This document shows positions 8,282 to 16,744 of a stretch of 25,085 nucleotides of DNA, one piece after another. The stretch's first letter is position 1. Each line of letters begins with the position of its first letter. The translations under genes were made by a program, and so were the position numbers. This stretch comes from JBEHWX01 sp048498995 (GTDB lineage: Bacteria; Bacteroidota; Ignavibacteria; OLB7), in NCBI GenBank assembly GCA_048498995.1, contig JBEHWX010000088.1, positions 1 to 25,085 of the forward strand, written 5' to 3'. The notes under the pieces are model-generated. The model searched no databases. It saw only the letters and a list, made by a program, of their open reading frames with translations, and had not been told where the DNA came from.

Positions 8282-8318
8282 GTGGAAGGAACCTTCCACG
8301 GACGATTTCTCTTCGTCC
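8282..8318 (+). terminator. Double hairpin after the SRPBCC gene
   Basis: GTGGAAGG (8282-8289) and CCTTCCAC (8292-8299) form an 8-bp inverted repeat with a minimal loop. It is directly followed by GGACGA (8300-8305) pairing with TCGTCC (8313-8318). The pair begins 8 nt after the stop and the second loop is T-rich. It marks the end of the housekeeping segment. Confidence 0.5.
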
Positions 8319-8431
8319 GAAGAGTGCAGTGTGTTTCACCTGAGCCGGCGTATTCATGCGAACACCATCGCCCCGTGGCAAAACGGCCGTGGAGGCGCAA
8401 AAATAAATCTCTGGAGTATCCTTCTTGGGCA

Positions 8432-8460
8432 TTGACATCGTCGAGCCCGGAGTATACATT
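8432..8460 (+). promoter_or_regulatory. Sigma70-like promoter in the Rhs leader
   Basis: A perfect TTGACA (8432-8437) is followed, after 17 nt, by TACATT (8455-8460). TATACA at 8453 overlaps it, but with 15-nt spacing. This lies about 400 nt ahead of the Rhs start in a locally AT-richer segment. It is the best promoter-like pair seen in the window, but it is unproven. Confidence 0.45.
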
Positions 8461-8652
8461 CGCACCACAACGCCACCAGAATTCCGCCGAACATCCGGCG
8501 ACAGGTGACAAGTACAACGCCCGATACAGCACGACCATGTCGCACTCGACATAGTAATCCCAGCACTTGCCCGATCACGGCAAGTTGACGACAGACGACT
8601 CGCCACGCACTTCCGGCAGCCGAGGAGAGGATTGCCCCTTTTCCACGGCGCG

Positions 8653-8684
8653 CCCAGAGCAATGATTGCAATTATTGCTCTGGG
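8653..8684. promoter_or_regulatory. 32-bp near-perfect palindrome in the Rhs leader
   Basis: From CCCAGAGCAAT (8653-8663) to ATTGCTCTGGG (8674-8684), the whole 32-bp segment is self-complementary except for one G-T pair and is centred on ATTGCAAT. It could be a dimeric regulator's operator or, as RNA, a long hairpin between the upstream promoter and the Rhs gene (attenuator). It lies about 180 nt before the Rhs start. Confidence 0.45.
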
Positions 8685-8728
8685 GCGGAGCATTGTCCGG
8701 ATCACTGTTGGCGGGAATCCGCGTCCGA

Positions 8729-8775
8729 TATAAACGGCACCGGATTCGGCTGTCATGCACATGCGTGCATGTGCA
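8729..8775 (+). promoter_or_regulatory. TATAAA box with a 20-bp operator-like palindrome
   Basis: TATAAA (8729-8734) resembles a -10 element; a weak TTGGCG lies 15 nt upstream (8708-8713). About 20 nt downstream, TGCACATGC (8756-8764) and GCATGTGCA (8767-8775) form a perfect inverted repeat with a 2-bp centre. It would cover roughly +15 to +35 of a transcript starting here, a placement suited to a repressor operator. It precedes the Rhs start by about 90 nt. Confidence 0.45.
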
Positions 8776-8865
8776 CGCCCCTACGCCGAATCGAACGGCG
8801 CCTTCAACTCCGACATCGTACAGCCACCGACATCACAACGAACAATACTTCGCCGAGGTAATGCC

Positions 8866-11800
8866 ATGCCGAACGGCCAGGACGAAAACACCCCACCGGA
8901 ATTCCCCACAATATTCACCAACAAAGGACACGACCCGATAACAACAAAGGATGCAAATGGGAACGACATCACGCTTCAGCCAGGCGATGCAATCGAGGTC
9001 GAGGATGCGTGCGCCATGGTGCGCACCATCAGCTCCGCGCGACGAGCATCCGATCCTTCGATTCGCGCGGTCGTTCTCGAGCAATCGCAAGGCGCGCTGA
9101 AAGCGCTGTGCGACTGGGCCGCGACCCACTGTCCCGATGCCTCGTGCTATGACACCACCGTGGCCGCCGCCGGCGCATCGGGACAGCCAGTGGATGGAAA
9201 GAAGAGCACCGATTCCGGCTCCGCCCAGGGCGCCCCGGAGATCACCGCCAATGCACGAGCCGAAGGAAGCCGTGGAAAGAAGCAGGATGCGCCCCCGAGT
9301 CCCGTGTACGGCCCATCGGACGAGGAGCTAGCCAAGTCCGCGCATCCGGCGCCGATCGGCGGTGATGCAAGCAGTGAAACGGCCAGCGGTGGCGATCCGG
9401 TCGATCTCTCCCGGGGATCGCTTTCGATCGTCGAAGCCGACCTGGTGATTCCGAACACGGTTTTGCCGATGGCTCTGGTTCGGACCTATCGGAGCGGGTA
9501 TCCGTATCCCGGCCCGTTCTCCTGGAACTGGGATCACAATCACAACATCTATCTCCGCGAGCTGGAGCCCCCAGCCGGCCAGACGAGCTTCGATGTCGTC
9601 CGTTGGAGTGGCAATCTCCACGAAGATCGCTTCCGATATAATGGAGCAGGCTTCGATTCACCACGCGGTGTTTTCCAGACGCTTGAGAAACTTCCCATAC
9701 TCGATCCGAACGGCGAGTATAGGATACGCGACGTCGGCGGCGTCACCTGGTACTTCGCGCGGCCATCCGGCTGGAGTGATGCATATCGCATTCCGCTATC
9801 CAGCGTGGTCGACCGATTCGGCAACGCGCTCACCTATGTCTACGACAGCCAGAACCGGCTTCAGACGGTGAGCTGCAAACCGGTCGATGCCATGGGAGCC
9901 ACGGCTTCCGGACCATATCATTTCCTTCAGTTCAGTTATGGGGAATGTGGCCTTCTCGAATCGGTGACCGACAGTCTCGGGCGCCAGGTCCGCTATTGGC
10001 ACGATCCCGATATCCAACATCTTCTTCGCGTCATGTATCCCGGCACGACCGACCACCCGGAGGGGGCCGAGCGGAGATATCATTACGGCGATCCTTTTCT
10101 GCCGGAGACGCTCCGTCACAACATCCTTCGCATCGAGGATGGTCACGGGAAGGTATATGTCGAGAACGCGTATGATGAAGATCCGTCGAGCTGGAGCTAC
10201 GGTCGGCTCGTGCGCCAGATCCATGGCGGCAATCTTTTCCAGTTCTCCTACACACAGATCCAGTGGCTGCCCCCGAACGATGTCTATGTGAACGTTCCGA
10301 CACAGCGGACCGAGGTTCTCGATCCCAATGGCGGGCTCACCACCTACACGTTCAATTTCCGCGGCGATATGCTCGACCGAAGAACGCGTCTGGCCGCGGA
10401 CGGGTCCTTCTGGATCGCCGCCGTCGCGTTCGAGTACGACTCGCAGGGGAATCGCACCAAGGTGCGCCACGTCAGGGATTTTCTGTACTCGGATGCCGGC
10501 GTGGTCGACCATATCTGGGGCCTCGGCGAAGAGCGCACCTATCATCACGATCACGCCGATCCACGGATGCGCGGCATGCTCGCGAAAGTCGAATCCCTCG
10601 ACGGGAACCTGCGGGAGACCGTGTGGGAAGGGACGTACGATGCCGGGCTCCAGCTTCTTCTCACCGAACATGGGCTGGCCGGCGACGGATTTTCCTCGAC
10701 CGACCTGACCACCACGTATCACTACAGCACCGATAGCAAAGGAAAGCTGCTCAAGATTTCCCATCCGGCCGCGACACTTCCCGATGGTACGTCGCAGAGC
10801 GCCGAAACACAGTTCGAAGTGAACACCCGGGGGCAGACGACGGCAATCATAACTCCGGAGGGAATACGCCACGAGCTGCGGTACAACGAAAGCGCCGGCC
10901 TCGGAATCGGGCGCCTTCTCACGAAGAAGAGCGATGCCGGCACCGGTGGAATCGGCGCCGAACAGACCTTCTCGTATGACACGAACGGCTTTCTCGCAAC
11001 CGTGACCGATCCGACCGGCGCCACGACGACGTATACCTACAACGTTCTCGGACAGATCGAACAGGTGACGCAGCCGACAATCGGCGGGTCCGCCGTCTCC
11101 ACGCACATGCGCTATGACGCCGACGGCATGCTCGTGGAGGTCCGCCGTCCGCGTGGAGGCTATTCCGATCAGACGATTCAGGAGAATTACATCGTCGATC
11201 GGATCGTCCGCAACGTTCTCGGCCACGTGGTGCGCAGTGAGATCGGAGCCAACACCGCTCAACCCCGTGTCACCCTCCGAACGGTCGATCACCGTGGCCT
11301 TCCGCTCAAAAGCGCCGACCCGATCGGGGCGATGACCCGATGGTCGTGGGATGAGCGCGGCCATCTCTTCCGCCTTGAGGTAACCGGAACCGATGGCGCG
11401 ACGACACGCGAGCGTTACATCTATCGTCGCGATGGCCTCCTGCAGCGGGAAGTTTCGGGACCGGCCGAGGATCACCTGATCGATTATTCGTACGGTCCGT
11501 TCGGCCGTGTCTCGCGCGTGGATCAGCTTCATCGCGCATCGGATGGCACCATTACCCCATCCGGAGCGTCGAGCCTGAACAGATGGTCGGCGCGTGGCCT
11601 GCTTGCCCGTATCGAAGCATACTCCAATCCGGAGGATGAGCTTCTCTCGCGCACCGAGTTCACCTACGACGCCAGGGGACGCATGATCGAGCGGACGCTG
11701 CGTCCCTTCAGCGACGCGGAGCCGTTCGATGACTCCACCACGCCGAGGCTGACGACCGAGTTCTACTACGACAAGGACGACAGGCTCGTCAAGGTGGTCG

Positions 11801-14800
11801 ATCCTCGTGGCGGCGTGACGACCTACAAGTACGACGGCATGAACAGGGCGACCGAGGAGGTCGATCCGATCGGGAACAAGACCGTCTACACCTACGATCT
11901 CGCCAACCGCACGGTCGACATCGCGCATCACGACATCGAGACCGATGGAACGACGGTAAAGATCAGAACATGGAGGCGAACGAGCGACGCTCGTGGACGG
12001 CTGATCGAGATGCGGGAGCCGGATGGAGCCACGACCCGGTTCGAATACGACGATCGAAACCTTCTCACCGCCACGGTCCAGCGCGACGGAACCCGCAAGG
12101 AATACACGTACGGCCTGCTGAACGAGCTGTTGACGGATACGCTGGACCCGAGCGGCCTGAACCTCGTCACGCAGCGGAGCTACGATCCGGTCGGCCGACT
12201 CATCTCCCAGACCGATCCCTCGGGGCAGAGCACGACCTACACTTACGATGGCATCGGACGCGTGGTGAGCACGCTTCGTCCTGGCGACGCGGCACCTCGC
12301 ACCATGACCTATGGCACCGACGGACTGTTGTCCGGCAGCACGCTGCCGAGTGGGATATCATTTGCCTATACGCACGATGCCGCCGGGCGGCTGGCGTCGA
12401 TGAGCGCGGCAAACGTCCCGTCCGGCATCGACACGATCCCGCGGCACTCCTATTCCTACGATCAGCTCGGCCGGCTCACATCCGCGACCGCCGGATCGGC
12501 CACCGTGACCCGTGCCCACGACAGCCTGGGACGGCTTCTGAAGGAGACCACTCACGGCGAGCTTCTGGAAATGGCCTACAACGACCTGGCCGGCACCTAC
12601 GTGAAGAAGTGGCCCGATGGTCGGGAGGAAACCTTCACCACGAATCCCAACGGCGTGGTGACGAAGATCGAAAGAACGGCCAACGGCACCCTGGGCGCCG
12701 GCGGAGCGACGCTCGGAGACTTCACTCCGTATGGCCCATCCCTCATCGGGAAGGCGGCACTGCTTGGAGGCGTCACGAGCACGATCTCCTTCGACGAGCG
12801 GAAGCGCGTCAACCGGATCAAGCACGAGAAGGGCGCGACGCTCTACGAGCAGATCGACTATCGCTACGACACGAACAACCGACGCCGCGGCGAGCTGATC
12901 GGCGCGGGCACCGTGCAGTCTCGGCTCCATCTCTTCGATACCCGGAACCGCCTGACCGAAACCCGGGAAGGCTCGGCCACCGTCACGCTCGGAACCACTG
13001 GCTACACGCAGGCCAATAACGACACCGATATCGGGTCGATCGGAACCGCGCTGGCGGCGCAGAGCCCCGCGCCGATCAAGTACGAATTCCTGTTCCTCTC
13101 TCTCAACACCGGCAAGGCGGACGAGAGGCTCACGTTCCGCAAAACCGACTCGGTCGGAACGGTCACGACGACGCAGTACTCCTACAACACCGGACACCGC
13201 CTCTCGACGGTGGGAAGCGAAACGGTCACGCATCTCCCCGACGGCACGCGCCAGACCGACGCGAACAACCGCTACGAGGTCGACGCGCTCGGCCGGATCG
13301 TGAGGGTGAAGGACCCCACCGGCACCACGACGAAGACGAGCCTCGCCTACGATCCACTCGGGCGGGTCGGCGGCATCACCTCCGCTTCCGGAGCAACGAG
13401 CGATCTGTCCTATTTCGGCGGCACGCTCTGGCAGGAGCGCGCCTCGGCCGGAGTGACGCGGCAGTTCTCACATCATCCGGGACTGCCGGGGCCGATGGCC
13501 ACGCATACGGCCGGTGCCACGCACCTGCTCCATTACGACGCCCGGCTGAATCTGCTGGCGGCGACCGACAACTCCGGCGCGCTTGCCCAGCGATTCCGTT
13601 ACGAGCCGTTCGGCGCGCCGACGCCGGCGACATCGACGACCGGCATCGAGCCCCGCTTCGGCGGCATGCGCTGGCTGAACGACACGGGAACCTACCTGGC
13701 AGGCGCCCGGATGATGGACCCGCGACATGGTCTCTGGCTGAGCCACGATCCCCTCGGCGTGATCGACAGCCCCAACCTCTACGCCTACGCCGCGCAGAAC
13801 CCGATCGACTACGCCGACCCCACCGGACTGGCGATCGGCAAGGGAGCAGGCGGAGGCTCGAGCGACGGTGGATCGGTGGCGATGGGACCGGGTGGAGGTG
13901 GATTCGCCGGCGCGTCCAAGCACATCTCGATGGTCGGCGGCACATCGGGCAAGTCCATCTTCTATGGACCGGGCGATGGCCCCGGCATCAAGGGACCGGA
14001 GTGGCTGATGGACCTGACGAGCACGCTCCGCAACGTCAGCAACTGGGTACGGGACAAGATCGCCTGGGCGGCGGATAACACCCTCGGACGCATGGGAGCA
14101 GTGGGGGAGTTCCTCAGCGGGTTCGTCAAGCGCGGCTTCGATTACGTGTTGATGGCGAGTCCGTACGGCTTCGCGGTGCTGGAGGAGGAGCTGACCGGCG
14201 CGGCATCCATGTTCAGCATGGGGACGGATGCTATATTCAACGTCGATCCCTCCCGGTATCAGCGGCTCGGGAACATGATCTCCCAGATGCCCGAAGCCTT
14301 CATGCACATGAGCAAGGGGGAGTGGGGCTCGTTTGCGTTCGATGTAGTAGTGGGCTTGGCGACGGGAGGCGAGGGGGCGATCGAGGAGACGGCGGCGAGG
14401 GGGATGCAAAGAAGCCTAGCTTCATCTCTTAAGCGGTCATTAATTAAGGCTGGAGATCGACTTTCGATCAGCTCTCTCACTCGCAGTGAAACGCGAATTG
14501 GGAAGGCGTTCTCAAAACTGTTTGGAAGATCCGAGTCCGTCATTTCCGATGCCGAATCTGGTATAATGCGGGTTAGGCATCACACTTCTGCGAGAGGTGT
14601 CGATGCAATCCGAGAATCCAGAGAAATCTTCGTATCTCGTGGCGGCGGCGTGCATGTTGAGACTCAACCTTTCGGGCCAGCAATTACAGCAGCAAAGGAC
14701 TATGGCGCAGCTGGCCACACAGAGACTCTGAGAGGATATGTCGAATTCGACCTACCTCAAGACTTACCGTTTGCCCAAGGCAATCCAAATATCATGCAAA

Positions 14801-14901
14801 ATGGTCGACCATGGGGAACGATCGTCACAAATAAGCACCTAGACATTACGAATCTCAACCCGAACTTTGTTAAGTTATCATGGTGGAAGATATGGATGTA
14901 A
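8866..14901 (+). CDS. Rhs/YD-repeat polymorphic toxin with variable C-terminal tip
   Basis: The protein has 2011 residues, and its start at 8866 has GAGGT seven nt upstream. Residues 1-170 are an N-terminal region with no PAAR motif and no clear signal peptide. Residues ~176-250 are a DUF6531-like opening (GDPVDLSRGSLSIVEADL, then RTYRSGYPYPGPFSWNWDHN). About 300-1590 are dozens of YD repeats (TTYTYD-, YDARGRM-, EYTYG-like), which fold into a cocoon that encloses the toxin in known Rhs proteins. The RHS core (~1599-1655) reads GTYLAGARMMDPRHGLWLSH and ends in ADPTGL (~1648-1653). The variable region then runs from ~1655: a Gly-rich linker, a helical segment, and from about residue 1900 a tip beginning RVRHHTSARGVDAIRES followed by SRGGGVHVET. 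That tip resembles HYD1-type ADP-ribosyltransferase toxins (inference). Local GC drops from about 14403. No VgrG, T6SS or Tc partner is in the window, so the export route is unknown. The next gene overlaps its end. Confidence 0.93.
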   Translation: MPNGQDENTPPEFPTIFTNKGHDPITTKDANGNDITLQPGDAIEVEDACAMVRTISSARRASDPSIRAVVLEQSQGALKALCDWAATHCPDASCYDTTVAAAGASGQPVDGKKSTDSGSAQGAPEITANARAEGSRGKKQDAPPSPVYGPSDEELAKSAHPAPIGGDASSETASGGDPVDLSRGSLSIVEADLVIPNTVLPMALVRTYRSGYPYPGPFSWNWDHNHNIYLRELEPPAGQTSFDVVRWSGNLHEDRFRYNGAGFDSPRGVFQTLEKLPILDPNGEYRIRDVGGVTWYFARPSGWSDAYRIPLSSVVDRFGNALTYVYDSQNRLQTVSCKPVDAMGATASGPYHFLQFSYGECGLLESVTDSLGRQVRYWHDPDIQHLLRVMYPGTTDHPEGAERRYHYGDPFLPETLRHNILRIEDGHGKVYVENAYDEDPSSWSYGRLVRQIHGGNLFQFSYTQIQWLPPNDVYVNVPTQRTEVLDPNGGLTTYTFNFRGDMLDRRTRLAADGSFWIAAVAFEYDSQGNRTKVRHVRDFLYSDAGVVDHIWGLGEERTYHHDHADPRMRGMLAKVESLDGNLRETVWEGTYDAGLQLLLTEHGLAGDGFSSTDLTTTYHYSTDSKGKLLKISHPAATLPDGTSQSAETQFEVNTRGQTTAIITPEGIRHELRYNESAGLGIGRLLTKKSDAGTGGIGAEQTFSYDTNGFLATVTDPTGATTTYTYNVLGQIEQVTQPTIGGSAVSTHMRYDADGMLVEVRRPRGGYSDQTIQENYIVDRIVRNVLGHVVRSEIGANTAQPRVTLRTVDHRGLPLKSADPIGAMTRWSWDERGHLFRLEVTGTDGATTRERYIYRRDGLLQREVSGPAEDHLIDYSYGPFGRVSRVDQLHRASDGTITPSGASSLNRWSARGLLARIEAYSNPEDELLSRTEFTYDARGRMIERTLRPFSDAEPFDDSTTPRLTTEFYYDKDDRLVKVVDPRGGVTTYKYDGMNRATEEVDPIGNKTVYTYDLANRTVDIAHHDIETDGTTVKIRTWRRTSDARGRLIEMREPDGATTRFEYDDRNLLTATVQRDGTRKEYTYGLLNELLTDTLDPSGLNLVTQRSYDPVGRLISQTDPSGQSTTYTYDGIGRVVSTLRPGDAAPRTMTYGTDGLLSGSTLPSGISFAYTHDAAGRLASMSAANVPSGIDTIPRHSYSYDQLGRLTSATAGSATVTRAHDSLGRLLKETTHGELLEMAYNDLAGTYVKKWPDGREETFTTNPNGVVTKIERTANGTLGAGGATLGDFTPYGPSLIGKAALLGGVTSTISFDERKRVNRIKHEKGATLYEQIDYRYDTNNRRRGELIGAGTVQSRLHLFDTRNRLTETREGSATVTLGTTGYTQANNDTDIGSIGTALAAQSPAPIKYEFLFLSLNTGKADERLTFRKTDSVGTVTTTQYSYNTGHRLSTVGSETVTHLPDGTRQTDANNRYEVDALGRIVRVKDPTGTTTKTSLAYDPLGRVGGITSASGATSDLSYFGGTLWQERASAGVTRQFSHHPGLPGPMATHTAGATHLLHYDARLNLLAATDNSGALAQRFRYEPFGAPTPATSTTGIEPRFGGMRWLNDTGTYLAGARMMDPRHGLWLSHDPLGVIDSPNLYAYAAQNPIDYADPTGLAIGKGAGGGSSDGGSVAMGPGGGGFAGASKHISMVGGTSGKSIFYGPGDGPGIKGPEWLMDLTSTLRNVSNWVRDKIAWAADNTLGRMGAVGEFLSGFVKRGFDYVLMASPYGFAVLEEELTGAASMFSMGTDAIFNVDPSRYQRLGNMISQMPEAFMHMSKGEWGSFAFDVVVGLATGGEGAIEETAARGMQRSLASSLKRSLIKAGDRLSISSLTRSETRIGKAFSKLFGRSESVISDAESGIMRVRHHTSARGVDAIRESREIFVSRGGGVHVETQPFGPAITAAKDYGAAGHTETLRGYVEFDLPQDLPFAQGNPNIMQNGRPWGTIVTNKHLDITNLNPNFVKLSWWKIWM
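14241..14402 (+). repeat. Rhs linker repeat, copy 1 (partner at 19385-19546)
   Basis: These 162 bp inside the Rhs C-terminal region recur at 19385-19546 with only three mismatches seen by eye (about 98% identity). The encoded segment runs from VDPSRYQRLGNMISQ to GAIEETAARG. Right after it the two copies fall to clearly lower identity, while the protein remains alignable. The segment is therefore a natural homology anchor for exchanging toxin tips. Confidence 0.9.
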
Positions 14902-15416
14902 GCCCCAAGGCATTTATTTGCGACGTGTGGTTCACTCAACGCCTCTTTACGTACGTAATCCTCTGCGACCTTTCAGCCCATAGGTGCTATAACATAGCAG
15001 AGCTTAGAACCTACTTTGCCAATCCGGATCTCCCAGCTCCTGGCGACGTTGCCGCAAAACTATCGGAGCAATGCACTCCAATAGCTAGCACTATTAAAAA
15101 CGCATTGTCCATGACGTGCCGGGCACTTGGCATTGGGCCCTGTATCTTTCGACATAACGAGCTCAAAGGAATCATTGCGGCACTAACACACTTCCAAAAC
15201 ACACTCAATGACAACGCTCTTGGGCTTACCCCCGATGATGAAGAGATCCTAAAGGCCAGCATCTTCAAAAATTTCATAAATGCGTTCACGACATTAGATC
15301 GAATCCTCAAGCACCGAAGGATGGACGGGTTCAGACACGTCAGCCATCTCGGCCAGGCGGAACATCTCAAGCTCCCCTCGTTCCGCAGTGTCGTGGGAAA
15401 CGATTGGCCGGCGTGA
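14892..15416 (+). CDS. Candidate immunity protein for the Rhs toxin tip
   Basis: This 174-residue protein is not from a family I recognise. The preferred ATG at 14892 has GGTGGAAG just upstream and overlaps the Rhs 3' end by 10 nt. An in-frame ATG at 14880 would add four residues. Overlap with the toxin's last codons is the usual layout of polymorphic-toxin immunity genes. The protein looks mainly helical (CDVWFTQRLFTYVILCDLSA, IIAALTHFQNTL, FKNFINAFTTLDRIL) and ends GFRHVSHLGQAEHLKLPSFR. Base composition is lower in GC than the Rhs core, like the toxin tip it follows. A frameshifted paralog sits behind the orphan toxin fragment at 19799-20343, so toxin tip and this gene travel together, which is the best evidence for an immunity role. 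Confidence 0.75.
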   Translation: MDVSPKAFICDVWFTQRLFTYVILCDLSAHRCYNIAELRTYFANPDLPAPGDVAAKLSEQCTPIASTIKNALSMTCRALGIGPCIFRHNELKGIIAALTHFQNTLNDNALGLTPDDEEILKASIFKNFINAFTTLDRILKHRRMDGFRHVSHLGQAEHLKLPSFRSVVGNDWPA

Positions 15417-15481
15417 GCCCCTTCGTCCCTGACCGCAAAGTCCTCATAAAAACACCCGATCGCAGCCTAAGAAATAGGGCC

Positions 15482-15847
15482 ATGGCGAGATACAGGTTTC
15501 TCAAGACACACAACAGACTGACGTTCTTTGCCGAAGTCGAAATCGAAGCACGGCCAACCGAGACGTTCGGCGTGATATGGGGCAACGACGATCCCAGCTC
15601 GCGGCGATGGCTCGGCGAAGCGATCGAGCAGGGTATTGGCGCGGCACATCGATGCCATGGTAGGTCTGGCGGCGCCACGGCCTCATTCAGAGTCACCGAC
15701 CTACGAGTATCGAATGTGGATACGACAGCCGGCACCGCCATGGCAGCCGCCACCGTTGCCGCATGGATGGCCCTGGGACACGATGAAAGCGAGATCTCTT
15801 TTTCGTTCGACGGCGACTGGAGCGCGCACCTCCCTTGCTCCAACTAG
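15482..15847 (+). CDS. Small protein resembling a stand-alone EF-G domain IV (copy 1)
   Basis: The 121-residue protein has paralogs at 17506 and 20375. Shared features are a basic start (MARYRFLKT), a strand FFAEVEIEA, a helix WLGEAIEQGIGAAHRC, a strand SFRVTDLRVSNVDTT, and a helix ATVAAWMALGHDE. The order and spacing recall EF-G domain IV, where a vIriEPL-like strand is followed by a helix G(I/L)xEAxxxGxLAGYP, then a VxxxxxDGxxHxVDSS strand and a helix AFxxAxxxA. This assignment is by pattern recognition only. It lies 65 nt after the candidate immunity gene on the same strand. Function is unknown; a decoy or protective mimic of a translation factor is one possibility. The ATG was chosen because the paralogs align from this residue; no strong Shine-Dalgarno is present. 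Confidence 0.7.
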   Translation: MARYRFLKTHNRLTFFAEVEIEARPTETFGVIWGNDDPSSRRWLGEAIEQGIGAAHRCHGRSGGATASFRVTDLRVSNVDTTAGTAMAAATVAAWMALGHDESEISFSFDGDWSAHLPCSN

Positions 15848-15897
15848 CGAGTCACTCTCCGGACATACTACGGCCGACATCGGCCTTGAGAACTGCG

Positions 15898-16290
15898 ATG
15901 GGGCGAATGCGTCTCATACATTCAAAGAGGTTCTGTATTGATACCAATAATGGGAGCCGCGAGGCATCTGAAGAGGAAGCACTGTACGCCCTCAATGCAT
16001 ATTTCGAGCATGACACGACAGGCCATACAGACCGCCGGTGCCCATGGTGCGGCTCACCGTGTATATGTAAGACAACCGGCAACCCGGACGAAGTCCGTTG
16101 CTCTAACGATTGCGGATTCGAGGTTGTAAGCCGTGGATTACAGCATACCGCAACCGCACTCGTCTCCGTCCGGCTCAATCACATCGGGCAGGACAGAGGA
16201 TCACCGGATTTGCTCGACCGATCGGGCCGGGCAACACAGGCGCATCGGGATGCTGAACATTATTGTACGTGGTCACAAGGCGCGTCGTAG
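15898..16290 (+). CDS. Small zinc-ribbon-like protein
   Basis: An open frame of 130 codons from the ATG at 15898 (an alternative ATG is at 15907). The central part reads RRCPWCGSPCICKTTG followed by EVRCSNDCGFEVVSRGL: a CPxC knuckle and a later CxxxC pair, typical of a zinc ribbon. The flanks are not conserved with anything I recognise, and the C-terminal ~45 residues are low in protein character, so the real gene may be shorter or damaged. A similar cysteine layout is found in the gene at 18938. It lies between the EF-G-IV-like gene and the 16302 gene in the same orientation. Confidence 0.45.
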   Translation: MGRMRLIHSKRFCIDTNNGSREASEEEALYALNAYFEHDTTGHTDRRCPWCGSPCICKTTGNPDEVRCSNDCGFEVVSRGLQHTATALVSVRLNHIGQDRGSPDLLDRSGRATQAHRDAEHYCTWSQGAS

Positions 16291-16301
16291 AGCAACCAGC
16301 T

Positions 16302-16673
16302 ATGGCCATCAAGCATTCAACGGTCAAATTCACTAACCATCTTCCCGAATGGGAGCCTTCTCCAGAGGGTGGTTGGCAGCGCCATTGGCACTTTGAATTC
16401 GAGGCACCGGTTCCTCGGCCGCTGGGCCAGTATGATCTCGACGATGGAGAGCTTATCATCAGCCTGGAGCCGGGGCCGACCTCATACAGCCTGGTGGTTG
16501 TAACGAGGACCGAAGGCAATCGATGGTCGGACGACAATTACCTCCTATCCGCGTACAGACTCTTCCCCAATCTGGAGCGCCACTTTGGACGGATCAGAGA
16601 GATCGAGGGACTGCCGAGAGATACCTGGAGACCCATTCGCATATATGATCTTCGCGCGTGTGATCCCGACTGA
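16302..16673 (+). CDS. Hypothetical protein, family C (WSDDNYLLSAYRLF type)
   Basis: The 123-residue protein is unrecognised. It has a close intact paralog at 21009 and a more distant one immediately downstream at 16745. Conserved blocks are LPEWEPSPEGGWQRHWHFEF, LDDGELIISLEPG, and RTEGNRWSDDNYLLSAYRLF, ending GLPRDTWRP. The pattern suggests a small alpha/beta protein: antiparallel strands in the first 75 residues and a helix around YRLFPNLERHFGRI. The start is set by alignment with the paralog's MNIKESTIKIT. The context makes it a candidate immunity or immunity-associated protein; there is no direct evidence for a target. Confidence 0.7.
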   Translation: MAIKHSTVKFTNHLPEWEPSPEGGWQRHWHFEFEAPVPRPLGQYDLDDGELIISLEPGPTSYSLVVVTRTEGNRWSDDNYLLSAYRLFPNLERHFGRIREIEGLPRDTWRPIRIYDLRACDPD

Positions 16674-16744
16674 ATCGATGGGACTGGCTTCCATCCTGGC
16701 CGGACGAGCAATCTTTCCGCAACCGATACAGGGCATGCCGGAAC

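Noticed and set aside
8197..8762. Minus-strand open frames across the Rhs leader
   Set aside because: Their translations show no recognisable domain and no start signals. The region instead has promoter-like boxes and palindromes.
8755..8865. Earlier Rhs start at 8755
   Set aside because: It would place the 20-bp palindrome in coding sequence and has no Shine-Dalgarno; the ATG at 8866 has GAGGT at proper spacing.
9796..11931. Minus-strand open frame of 711 codons inside the Rhs gene
   Set aside because: It is a shadow of the YD-repeat coding sequence; the plus strand carries clear repeats in one frame.
9400..13840. Repetitive DNA in the Rhs gene as possible CRISPR or tandem-repeat array
   Set aside because: The repetition is at the protein level (YD repeats) with variable spacing and no conserved DNA repeat unit. 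No CRISPR array or cas gene was seen anywhere in the window.
15938..16129. 63-codon open frame overlapping the zinc-ribbon gene
   Set aside because: The overlapping frame has the CxxC/CxxxC zinc-ribbon pattern, whereas this one has no feature and no ribosome-binding site.
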